A program made the translations under genes and the position numbers. Shown in pieces: positions 50,401 through 61,068 of a stretch of DNA of 64,000 nucleotides (position 1 is the stretch's first letter; the number at the start of each line of letters is the position of its first letter). Under the pieces are notes generated by a model, which was given only the letters and a program-made list of their open reading frames with translations, was not told the origin of the DNA and did no database searches. The stretch is from Pochonia chlamydosporia 170 (lineage: Eukaryota > Ascomycota > Sordariomycetes > Hypocreales > Clavicipitaceae): the NCBI RefSeq assembly GCF_001653235.2, contig NC_035792.1:1922001-1986000 (forward strand), given 5' to 3'.

Positions 50401-50525
50401 TAGCCATAGGGCGCGGCAGCAGGAGGCGGCGGCTGGCCTGCATAGTCTCTAGGCATTTGTCCTCCGCCGTTGTGTCGTCGCGAGGCACCGGCCGGGTCGG
50501 GATACTGCTGCCACGATTGATCCAT
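47476..50525 (-). CDS. YAK1: DYRK-family protein kinase Yak1
   Basis: Model: complement(join(47476..48293, 48359..49097, 49180..49339, 49444..49643, 49740..50525)), 900 aa. Yak1 restrains growth downstream of TOR/PKA nutrient signalling. The first 240 residues are Pro/Gln/Ser-rich. The DYRK-homology region follows (GGFISPLQALTSHLPATYRI, then YDNEDSDYILYVNDIL). Kinase landmarks: Gly loop GQGTFG (339-344), Lys361, catalytic HCDLKPEN (457-464), DFG (479-481) and activation-loop YTY (491-493) followed by SRFYRSPE. The kinase domain ends near HPFITQQKF. The C-terminal 200 residues are Gln/Ala/Gly-rich with poly-Gln, ending in RNLEERTLEEGFMGNQNPWH. All four introns are GT-AG, 65-104 nt. A 3.7-kb gene-free region precedes the start. 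Confidence 0.97.
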
Positions 50526-53500
50526 GGTGGGGAGGTGGTAACGCAGCAGGACGACGACGACGACGAAGATGACGAGAAGGCGGCAGAAACGGCAGCAATG
50601 GCAGCGGTGAGGAGCGCAGCAGGGCCGCCGTTATGGCCGTCGTCGAAGAATGACCCCAAGGTCAACTGGTGCGGAGATGCTAGAGAAGAGCGCAAGTTGT
50701 GGCAAAATGAACGGCGTCGCTGCGAGCTGGCAAAGCTCCCGAGCTCCAAGAAGGACGGCCAGAAGATGATTGTGGTATGGAGTGGTAGTGTCAACTGCAC
50801 ATGTGTCTGGTGGTTTCAATGTCGGTCGCTGGGTGGACGATTAGTCGCGCTATGCTCATGGAGCTGAGCTGACGAGAGTCAAGTCTGGTCCAGTCTTGTT
50901 CTGGTCTTGGTGCGGTCTGGGGGGGCGCGAATTGCGGCGGGCGGGGACGTCGAAGGAACTTGACTTGACTTGACAACTCTGGCTTGCCGTCTGACTTCTA
51001 GTTTGTAAATTTGCCGGGCAGCCCGCTTGCCAAACACTTTGAACTTACTTGGACCCAGCCCAATTTGCCGCGTACTCGGTAGATAGTGTAATTATTCGAC
51101 TGCTTGCTCGTTCGTTTGTGCCTTCTTGGATGGATTGGTGGTGCAGGAGGTCTCACCCAAAAGCTGGCTGCATGGAGAACAGACCAGGATCAGAGGCGAT
51201 GGAGACGGAGAGGGAGGGAGAGAGGGGAGTGAGAGCACTTGAGAGCCTGGCGGACTGGGGATTGACTGGGACGTGCTGTGACTGGGCCTGGGACCAGCCG
51301 TGGGCTGGCAACATGGGTCAGTACATGGTGCTGGCACTCCTAGGAAGCAGCACAGTCAAGTTGCAGCACCAGACCAGCCCGCCCCAGTCTGGTCTGCTTG
51401 ACCTGTGCTGCTGCTTGGCTTGACGACTGGACTTGGCCCATTTGATGGGTGCCAGCTCGAGGCTAGGCTCAAACCAGCACTTGACACTCACGCTGGGATC
51501 AAATTGATTGGTCCTGTCCACTCAAAGCTACTGTGGGAATTGGGCATCGTGATGCCAGGCTCTAGCAGACGCCCAAGATTCTCAATGAAACAGATTTTGA
51601 CTCGACACGGTCGGGTTGCCCGCAATCAGTTCATCATCACCATCATCATCATCCAAACACTTCTCGCGTGGCAAGAAAACATCCAAGCGCAATTTCGGTG
51701 TGAATGTGAATTGTGGGACACGGCAACAAGGGAATATTACTCGGCAGTCATGACAGAATCAGTCTCCATCCAACCATCCAGTCTGACCAGACACCAGACT
51801 GTACACACAGGCCGCACCTGGTGGAAAGCTTTCACTGGTTGTGGTCGGGAGGCGTCCATTTGGTCGGAATAACGGAGCCCAGCATATTACATTGAGCATT
51901 CAGCAATGTAGAGGCACTGTGAGTTGCGTGCCTTGAATTGTCACGCATATGAGTGACATATGGGCCATTGCAAACGAAGACGGCATATAAAACATGGAGG
52001 CTTTCCATCCATGTCTAGCTCCCAGTCTTGTGAAGGCATCTTCAACCAGACATCCTTGACCACTGCCGAATGCTGCAGGCGTCTCATTGTGCGTTCCAAA
52101 AATTTCAAACGCCAGGACGAGGGAGAACAAAAAAACAAAAAAATTGACCAGATAATGAGCTCATAGATGCCATCCAATGCCCGTCCGCATTCCAGGAGCT
52201 AGCAATTGAGGCTTTCGCTGGTTCGTTGATTTGCCAGAGGTGACCAGTTTATGGCTGCGCCAGTCCCAAGTGGGGGAAACCCGATAGGCGACCCGAGATG
52301 GACCAGACATGGAACATTGAAGCTTGATGAAATGTGAGTGAGGTTCAGGTCTGGGCCGCGAGTCCAATAGGTGAGGTGCGGGTCTGGTTCAGACCAGACA
52401 AGACGACATGCAGTGGGGAGTCAATTCATATCACTTTGTCTGCTGAGACACATTGAGATGTGTTGCTGTATACTTGGATGTGGGCAAATACTTTTTTATC
52501 ACAACGTGTCAACCAGACCATTTAACTCTATATCAATATCCATGCATCATTTCCAAATGCCGACTGTCCTTTTTCAGAGTCAAGTTTTGTATCACGGACC
52601 CAATCATTCCTTGGCCGTCGATGGAGTGGCATGACAAACTTGGTGTGACGAGCCGGGCTCATGTTTTCATGTCGGGGCTCGGCGGCTAACTTACATGTCA
52701 TTGACTGGCTGGCACATTACCATGTAGAAAAAGCAGCAGACATCACATCATGTTTTGGTGCTTCTCTAATACCAACTCCATCATCACCATTCTTAGTAGT
52801 GGAGGGTACAATTCTTACCTCAGATGTGGTGGGTGCTCTTCAATTCAACCATTGGTGGCTTTGGTCCAACTCCAGTTTCCAACGGGCTTGTTCAATCTGG
52901 GTGACGAAAAGTTAACTGATCCATGGTCATCCTCCGTCTCATTTGGTCCGTGTCCCAGTATGTGATCGAACTCAAAGAGACATCACATTCACACTGCCAA
53001 GTCTTTGCGTCTGCACGACCCAATCGTGCGAGACGCAAGCACATCTCCACTGCTTGTATGTATTTCAGTTCTCATCCCCTGACCTCTTCACGAGATGTGG
53101 AAACCATGCGTAGAAATCGACTGACGGCCCCTTTCAACAGCAAGATGGTCAAGAAACATGTTGATCCTGCAAGATGTATAACCTTACAATCTTCAGTCTT
53201 TTGCATCATTCAACTGACTATCCAGACCTACTTCCCGCGAAATGATCCATGTTTATGGGGCACCAGAGCAGCCTTTGCTTCAACAAAGACGAACTGCCGC
53301 CACATACTGTGAACTACCGGTCCAGTACAAATGACTGGCTCGTGAAATACCCCCCAGTGCCGGGTCATGACCTAACCATGAACCTGCTGGACCTTGCCGA
53401 GTCCTCCACCTTGAGTTGTTCGAAGAACCACGCAACCTGTGCAGTGCTCGTCCGTGCCATTCTGCATAAGACGTCTGTTACATGTACCGGTCCAAACGGC

Positions 53501-54241
53501 CAACGCACACAGCACATCAATCCCCAGTGCGACATGCAGCTTGCAATCCAAGCCCAGTAGCCGCACCTTGGCACATGCCACCGCAGACTGTAGCAACAAC
53601 ATACACAACGTCTGAGGCTAATACTTTTGCTCATCATACTAAAGTCTGAAGCAATGGAAGAAAACTTGAACAGAAATGAGCAAGAATTAGACAATTAATG
53701 TTATGTTTCAAACGAAAGAAATAAACGAAAATGGTATCTCAGTAGCGGTGTACGTTCCTTGACCGCGTTAGCAACAAAGGGCATGGTGTTTATTCGTTAA
53801 GTCGTAAAAATGCGCAAAGCTCATTTGGGTAACCCTTTGCGGCAATTTCAGCAAAGCAAACATGACGAGTGGAAATCACACAAAAGACAGCTGAACAATT
53901 GTCAATCCCACCTACTCAAAATGAGGCAGAGAGAGAGCGAGAGAGAGCCAGAGAGAGCCAGAGAGAGAGAAATAGAGAGAGCGAGACCAGTAGAAAGAAG
54001 AACGTAGCCATCGTAGAACAAGTAGAAGAGAGAGAATATAGAGAAGCTGAAAGAAAAGAAAATGACGAAGCATGCCGCTTGAGAAGAGATGAGGGTATGA
54101 GACTGGTATGGAAAGATCTCAAAAATGGCAAAGACAAACATGCTTTTTTCAAATGTCCATTCCGCCCAGGACAGTGCACTCTTGTTCCAGAACCAAACAA
54201 AGCCGAGCCGAGCCCGGTGTCAACACTGTTACCTCGTTCGC
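50526..54241. other. 3.7-kb gene-free region upstream of Yak1
   Basis: Between the Yak1 start and the Pub1 3' end, both on the - strand. It has no recognised ORF. It is dense in CCAGAC/GTCTGG hexamers (I count about a dozen between 50880 and 53230), and has a GA microsatellite near the right end (53926-53985). A long 5' UTR, distal regulatory region or non-coding RNA is possible. Confidence 0.5.
53926..53985 (-). repeat. GA/CT microsatellite in the Pub1 3' flank
   Basis: GAGAGAGAGC/GAGAGAGCCA units on the + strand; the Pub1 transcript would read CUCUCUCUGG repeats about 260-320 nt after its stop codon if the 3' UTR extends that far. Confidence 0.85.
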
Positions 54242-55976
54242 TCAAGACTGATATCCGCCAAATCCATTGTTGAAGTTTTGCCCAGGTGTGGGTTGGTTCC
54301 ATTGACCATTCGGTCCCTGTTGGCCTCGACCAAACCCTCCTGCACTCTGAGGGCCGCCGTATCCCATGGGAGACCCGCCGTATCCTGCAGGCGATCCTCC
54401 CTGAGGTCCTGCAAAGTTTCCTGGCTGGCCGCCATATTGAGCTGGCGGGAAACATAGTTAGCGGTTTGATTATATATAATTTTATACAGTACAACACGCA
54501 TGACGCGCAGACTGAACACTTACCACCATACTGAGGATAGTAGGTAGGCGTTCCTGGGAAGCCAGGCGCCTGGGCACTCTGGGGACTGTATGGCTGTGCT
54601 GGGTCAAAATTTCCTTGAGCGTTGGGCGTCTTGTCCTTACCCCACTAGGATTATTGTCGTCAGTGTTTCATCGTCACAAGTAGATGTCGAGGAAATAGTT
54701 TTGCCAACTCACGCTGCATTTAAGCGGTCGGCCATTGACATTGTAACCATTCATCTGACAGATTGCCATCGCGGCATTCTCGTGGGTATCCATCTTGATA
54801 AAGGCGAATCCTCGATCGGCCTGGAATCGGGACTCGACAACAAACCCAAAGTTCTGGAAGAGGGGGACAACGTCGTTGGGGGTGGTGTAAGGCGTCAGAT
54901 TGCCCACATAGCAAGTGGTTTGCCAGTTGGGAGTCTGGTTCAAAATCACATCGTAACTCCCCACACCATGGGCAGGGAATTGGTGATGGCCGAAGGGTGT
55001 CGTAGGGGTCAGGCCCATAGCCTGCATCGCCTGTTGCTGAGCAATAGAAGGCTGGCCCTTCTGGTTGGCCCAGTTGCATCGAATAGCTCGCGAGCCCAAC
55101 CATTCGCCATCCATGGAGCTCAACGCCTTCTCGGCATCTGATCTATCCCGGTATGCCACGAAACCATATCCTCGGGTGCGGCCAGTTTTCATATCCCACA
55201 TAACACGAGCTTCAGAGACAGTTCCGAAGGCAGAGAAGGCCTGGTGGAGGGCTTCGTCGTTGACCTCGTTGGAGAGGTCGCCAACAAAGATGTGAAAGTG
55301 GCTAGAAGTATCCTCCTTGCTAGATGTATTGGACTGGTACGCCCAGTTGACTCGAATTTCCTACATCAAAGTATCAGCGCACATGGACAGCACAGCATTG
55401 CGGTTGTAGCTGTCGCAATAGATTATTATTACCGACTGGTGAACCCTCCGACCATTCAGAGTTTGCATGGCGCGCTCCGCGGCACCTGGGTCGTCGTATT
55501 CGACGAATCCATAGTTGAATCCTTTGGCCTGTAGCATCACTGTTAGCACAACATGTTCTCCCACATTAGTGTTTGGTTGGGCTCGCGGCTCATAATATTT
55601 GTCATGGTTAGCGTACATTCTTATCAGGAATGATCTTGACATTCTGGACATGACCGGTAGTCTCGAAGATTTGGCGAAGCACATCTTCGGTCACACGTTG
55701 GTCCAAGCCCCCAACGTACAACGCCCGCTTATTAGGCTCAGGGGCTGCTCGTCGGAAGTTGCCTGAGCCTCCCGGTGACATCATGCCGCTATTATCTCCG
55801 CCAGAAAGGGGAGAGGTAATGGCGGTCGGAATGGGGTTCGTGTTCTGCGGGATGTGTAGCGGTGGTGGTGCCATGTGAGTTGGGTTTCCCTGGCCATTTT
55901 GACCAGAGTTGCCAACACCTGACTGTGCCTGGGGAGGCATCTGGGCGGGGGCAGGAGCTGCAGCAGTATCGGCCAT
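54242..55976 (-). CDS. PUB1: Pub1/TIA1-type poly(U)-binding protein, three RRMs
   Basis: Model: complement(join(54242..54441, 54524..54644, 54713..55360, 55433..55528, 55617..55976)), 474 aa. The family binds U-rich mRNA elements, stabilises transcripts and enters stress granules; it shuttles between nucleus and cytoplasm. A Pro/Gln/Asn-rich leader (1-80) precedes RRM1 (about 84-158; RNP2 ALYVGGL, RNP1 GFNYGFVEY), RRM2 (about 174-252; HIFVGDL, RGYGFVAY) and RRM3 (about 298-370; TCYVGNL, RGFAFIKM). The tail is Gly/Gln/Tyr/Pro-rich, prion-like, ending FGGYQS. Two introns split RRM1, one follows RRM3, and one lies in the low-complexity tail (54442-54523). Confidence 0.96.
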
Positions 55977-58900
55977 TGTGTCAAAGGTCCTTCAATGGAG
56001 AATATATGCTATAACAGTCGATTTGGTGCAACAAGGACAACGGGGTTCGCGGGGGTGGTAGTTATCGGCGCTGCCCAAGCAAGCAATTGCAACTAGCTAG
56101 CGGCAACTATCGCAGACGAGACGTGCGACAAGAGAGAAAAAAAAAGGGTAGTGTGTATAGCCGCAGATTTAGCAACGAGTAGGCGAAAGGGTCGTTTCGA
56201 TTCGTATGCAGTAGCTATGCAGTCGTTACATAAAAAAGGAGGTCGAGACGAGCACGGGCAAGAATTGGGCGAGATTGGGAGGGTTCGCAGCAAAGCTGTT
56301 GGGATGAACTCGGGGAAAATATAACGACGAGGAAAAGGTACGGAAGCTCAATGCACACAAAGGAACATGAAGAAAAAGGAAATAAAGGACGCCAGATTTC
56401 CAGGTCCAAAATCGCCAAAACAGACGCTCCAAGTCGGTGCTGGGTTCAAGTTCCCTTTTTTTATGAGTTGTCCTCCGACGAGTCAATAGGAAAGGTGTAG
56501 AATTGAGGAGTGTGGAGGTTACCTTAATTAGGGGACCCAAGTGTGGTTAGTGGCAGGTCAGGCGGCCTAGCCGATATCTGGACCTGACATGGAGCCAGTT
56601 GAGCAGCACAGAGGTCTGGCCTGGCCTGACCTGGTGTCAAGTGCTCTTGGTGCAAGTGCAAGTGGGCGGTCAGCCTGATGGGTGATCAGACGGGGACGGG
56701 AGACAAATTATTCAAGTACAGTCTGGGTAAGAGTATTTGGCCAGATGCAAGTATACACTAATACATCTCAGCATGTCTTAGCACCCAACGTGATATTCGA
56801 TACATGTCTGGTACATTTTGCTTGTTCAAATACTTTTGCGCCCCCACTGCACACTGTGGGGTGTAGACGGGCTGCAACTGCAGGCACAGCATGGTCTAGT
56901 GGGTGGATGGCAGTCAGTAACAGTACCTGACCGGCAAAGGAGTTGGGCTTGGCTTCATCATTAGCCTTGTTCCATGCTTTTATGCTTTCCATTTCGAAAT
57001 CAAACTCAAACTGGTCGAATCCTCTGGAGCTGGTCGATGGTCACTTCATTTCGTGCATCCGAGCATTCAACTTGAGCAAAGTGTTGGGGGATGGCACGCA
57101 GAGTGAATGGTGGAGAAATTGAGACGGTGTGGGAAGTACTCCGTACCTGAGTATTGACCAGACGCTCAAGGCAATTCTCGAAGCCTCGTAATCCTCTCTC
57201 TTACCTCGACTCTCACAATGTAACTCGAGGAGGTGCCAAGTGCAGTAAGGTTGCTCATTAAGCTCATCAGATTAAATGTTTCCACGAGCGTCCAATACCT
57301 AGATGGAGCGTCTTTGGAATATTGAAAGTAGTGAGTGGCAACGGTAGCCGTTGTTGCCGCGATGTGAGTGACCACGGATCCGTGTAAAGGAGTCAAGTTA
57401 GAGAACAGGGAGACAGACACCGTTTTTCTTCTGCCGTGCCAACATGCCTCCTATCCCTTTCCTATTTTGTCTTCAGCCACGTTATCTTTGAGGTTGGTTG
57501 TTGGGTGATCAAAGGTGGCGGAATTGTCCACCCCCATGCATGCACCTTGGGCCGCTTCCTGGCTGAACTGCCGGCCAAGATTTACCAGTTGACAGTCAAT
57601 GTTCGACGATGTGGTCAGGTGTTAGGGCATTGATATCATCGCCAACGTTCTGTATCTTGGCGTCAAATTGTTTGGTACGGCCTTGGCTGTTAGCATCGAC
57701 GGGCTGCGGCTGCTGTTACACAATTAGTGGACGGTACGACTTTGATGTCGCTGGCGGAATCAAGTTGCCAGACTTGCAAATACAAGGTACCCAATCTCCA
57801 CGCCACTGCAGACAAGGCTCTCAAACCTTAGATGGCGATTAGAGGGCGTCCAATTTGTCTGGTATGCAAAAATTAGCTCCAGATCTCGTCGACTCTTTGT
57901 TATCAATTCAGTTTGAAGTGGGAAATGGGGGGACCGGAAAGCAGCATCAGTCGTCCCTTCCCAAGTTGTCACGTCATGCCCCTCATCAGAAGCACACACA
58001 AATTCAGCGGCTAAACAAACTGAGCAATTGTTCGCGTGCACTCAATACTCAACGAGTGCCAGATTCCAGCTTGGACCCGACTTGCATGCAACGCACACAT
58101 CGAGCGGGCGAGAAGACAATGTTGCAGCTCTGATACGGTTTGGGGCAGGCATTGGCACTACTGAATGACAGTACATATGTGCTGGATACTTTTAATATGT
58201 GAGTGATGTAAGGTACCACACCTGGTGGTACTTTGGTTAAAATTGCTCCCGCCCCCGCTTGACTTTCAAGTTGTATGTCGGAGTATGGTTTTCAATTCTC
58301 GGACGTTCCTATGGATTGAAGTTGCTGCTCAATTCGTCGCCAACTGGATTTGGGTCAATGATTCAGATCATCTTATACTTTCAAAGACTTGCTAGTTCTG
58401 CAAGTGTCTTCTTTATCCCTTTTCACGCACCAAGCCAAGTTCGCTGCTCAATCAAGCAAATCAATAGTCAAGTTGTGCCTGGCCGTGGTCCAAGCTCCTC
58501 CGCCTCCAAGTCTTCGCACATTCGCACACTCACACACTCACACACATTAACAAGAGCAATGTGCGTGCCCGAAGCTTGATATAAGAGCATCTGGTCAAAA
58601 AGTGACTGCAGCTCCACCTTTTCCGTCAGCCCCCCGATACGCCCGCCCGCTCCCAAACCAAGCCAAACAGAACCAAACTCCCAAAGTTGTCGTCCCATCT
58701 TGCCCGGTCCTGTCTGGACTGGACTGCTCCGCTGCGTATTTGTTTGGTGGCTGTGAACGAAACGAACCGAAGACACACTTGACGCGTGCCGCCGCGCACC
58801 AGGCGAACGCTGAACGTGGTTACACCAAGGGTTCAGCTGCATTGCTCCCAGTCCCCAGTTCTCAGTTCCCAGTCCTTGACAAGAGACTTGGAGATCCAAC

Positions 58901-59282
58901 TCAGAATCGGGCGCCTCCTCCCCACACACTTTCGGCGGCGACTTGTGCCGTGGTGGCTGCTCTCTCCCTGCCTGCCCATGTCCTGTCAGCATTACTTTTC
59001 CCATTTGATCCATTATTAACCTTGGGACTCGTCTGCTCTGGTCTGGTCTGCTGCTTGTCCCGGCTGCGGCTGTCCGGCATCTCAAACTTCGGAGTCTGCC
59101 CTCCCTTCGAACACACTACCGAAGGGTCACCTCTGCGACCACCTCGTCCTCCTTCTTGTTTTCATTTCGACTTCCACAACCGTCTTCAGACTCCGGCGAC
59201 CATCCTGAAAGGTTTACAAAGTAACGCGCATCAGAGTTACAATTTTCCTCCAGAGACCGATACACCTAGCCACCACTTCACC
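55977..59282. other. 3.3-kb divergent region between Pub1 and the acidic protein gene
   Basis: No recognised gene. It contains one TACTCCGTA (57137-57145), CCTGGCCTGACCTGG runs near 56615, a CACA/CTCA microsatellite (58515-58548) and GTCTGG copies near 58709 and 59040. Pyrimidine-rich text (59100-59280) marks the leader of the + strand gene. Confidence 0.5.
58515..58548. repeat. CACACTCA microsatellite
   Basis: CGCACATTCGCACACTCACA-type run about 740 bp upstream of the acidic protein gene; similar in type to the runs before POL1 and eIF4G. Confidence 0.8.
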
Positions 59283-60596
59283 ATGACGACACCCAAGGCA
59301 AAAGACCCTTTGGACGCCCTCCAGTCACTTGTCAATGATGTCGTAAGTGTGCTTGTCTCCTCTGCCTTATCTCGCGCCCCATTGCGAAAGCACGGCTGCA
59401 AAATCACCGCCAACCATGCTAACTATTCGTAGCTCGTGCAAACAGGCAAAGCCCTCCGCGCTTCGCGACGAGATAGCCAAGGCAACCTTCCACCTTCCCA
59501 CGGAGTCATGCAGGCCAAGCTGCCAGACACCATCAGGGCTTTCCATTCTGCTCTAGACGACCTCGAAAATGATATTGTGAGCCGAGCAGTTCCGCCAGCA
59601 CCCTTCCGAAAATCCTGCATATTGCACTTGGGAACATCAACTGACTGACTATTTCGCTAGATTCGTGCTAAATCAGTGCTTCTTCGCGATCTCAACCAGT
59701 TAAAAGCCCAGAACAATCCCTCCGATGCATCACAGGCGGTCGCTCAACCGCAACCAGTGGAGTCGCAGTCCAAGTCTCCCATGGCAATTGAGATAGGCTC
59801 ATCGCCACAAGTGGTTCCCAAGGACGAACCAATTGACAATGGAAGCCTGGGCAACAAGCCTGGCGGTGCTCCTATCCCCGATATGGGCATGGGCATCGGC
59901 CTAGACCTTGGTGTGGCAGACTCTACTCAGCCCAACGTCTCTATCAAGGATGAAAATGTATCCTCTCAGGCACCGGGCGACGGCGATGTAGTTGGTTCCA
60001 TGAAACAGGAAAGCAAAGAGTCAAATGGCGAAGCACCGATGGCAGGAATGGACTTAACACTAGATGGAAACCAGAGCGGCATTGGTGGGACGGATGATGC
60101 CGTCTTGGACCTGACCAATTCGGACTTGAATTTTACCGACATGGAGTTCACATTGGCACCGGCCAACGACAGCCAGACCCAGTCTGGCGGCGATGGAAAC
60201 GCTGCGACAAACAACAACGAGTCGTCATTTGACCTATCGTCGTTTAACACCACAGACGGCGCTTCCGGCAACTTGGGCTCCCTGGACAATATGCTGCCGA
60301 CGACCCTGACGGAGCAGCAAGGTTCTGCAACAAATGCACCTGCAGGACAAGCGACGGATAGTCAAACAAATGCAGAGGGAGAAAAGAAGGAACAATCAGC
60401 TGACGCGTCATTGACGGATGTGTTTACTGGCGACGGACAGACTGATGGCATGGACTTTGATTTCAGCCTCGGGGACGGGATGGGTGGCGACACGTTTGAC
60501 GATCTTATGAATGACCGGGACAATACGTTTGACACCATGGAGCATGGAGACTTTGATGCCAACTTTTTTGGTCTAGACAAGATTGACGAGAGCTAG
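59283..60596 (+). CDS. Acidic protein of unknown function with N-terminal helical domain
   Basis: Model: join(59283..59342, 59433..59576, 59661..60596), 379 aa. The first about 90 residues are helical and spread over three exons: DPLDALQSLVNDVLVQTGKA, then DTIRAFHSALDDLENDIIRA and KSVLLRDLNQLKAQ, a heptad-like pattern suggesting a coiled-coil assembly module. The remaining 290 residues are Asp/Gly/Ser/Asn-rich and low in basic residues, with short phenylalanine-containing acidic motifs (LNFTDMEFTL, MDFDFSLGDG, FDANFFGLD) like acidic activation domains. The combination recalls a transcription co-regulator such as a Mediator tail subunit, but I cannot identify it. Introns are 90 and 84 nt; the first has GCTAAC before TTCGTAG. 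Confidence 0.85.
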
Positions 60597-61068
60597 ATCA
60601 TGTTGCAGCCGGGTCGGAGGAAAGGTGCCGCAGCAAAACAGTTTCATGTGCCCTTTTTGCGGTGGAAAATATGGCATCGTAAAGAGCAACACACAGGGAG
60701 ATTGGGTTTCACAAAAAGAGTCTTGGCGTGGGTACTCGGGACGGTTTTACGCATTTATTTTTTGGGGGTGTTACGATCTACATGTACAAAGTATCATGGG
60801 AGGCTCGAGTCTGCAACGCATGGATGGCTCATAAATTGGGAATTTGAGGAACAGGGAAGCGCATTTTTGGGTTGGCAGCACTAGGTTTTATGCTCTAGCA
60901 CGTATTCTTCTTGTCACAGATACGAATATACCCATTCATTTTTTAAGGAGGGAAAAAAAGAGAATTTCTGCTGTGTATCATTCGTCTTTTATATTCTGCC
61001 ATACTGGTATTCTTCTGCACATCGTCGCCCCAGGAAGTTGAAAACTTGCGTTGCATCCGCTGCGATAT
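60597..61068. other. 3' flanks between convergent genes
   Basis: A 472-bp spacer between the acidic protein gene and the GH5 gene; no gene is visible. Confidence 0.6.
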
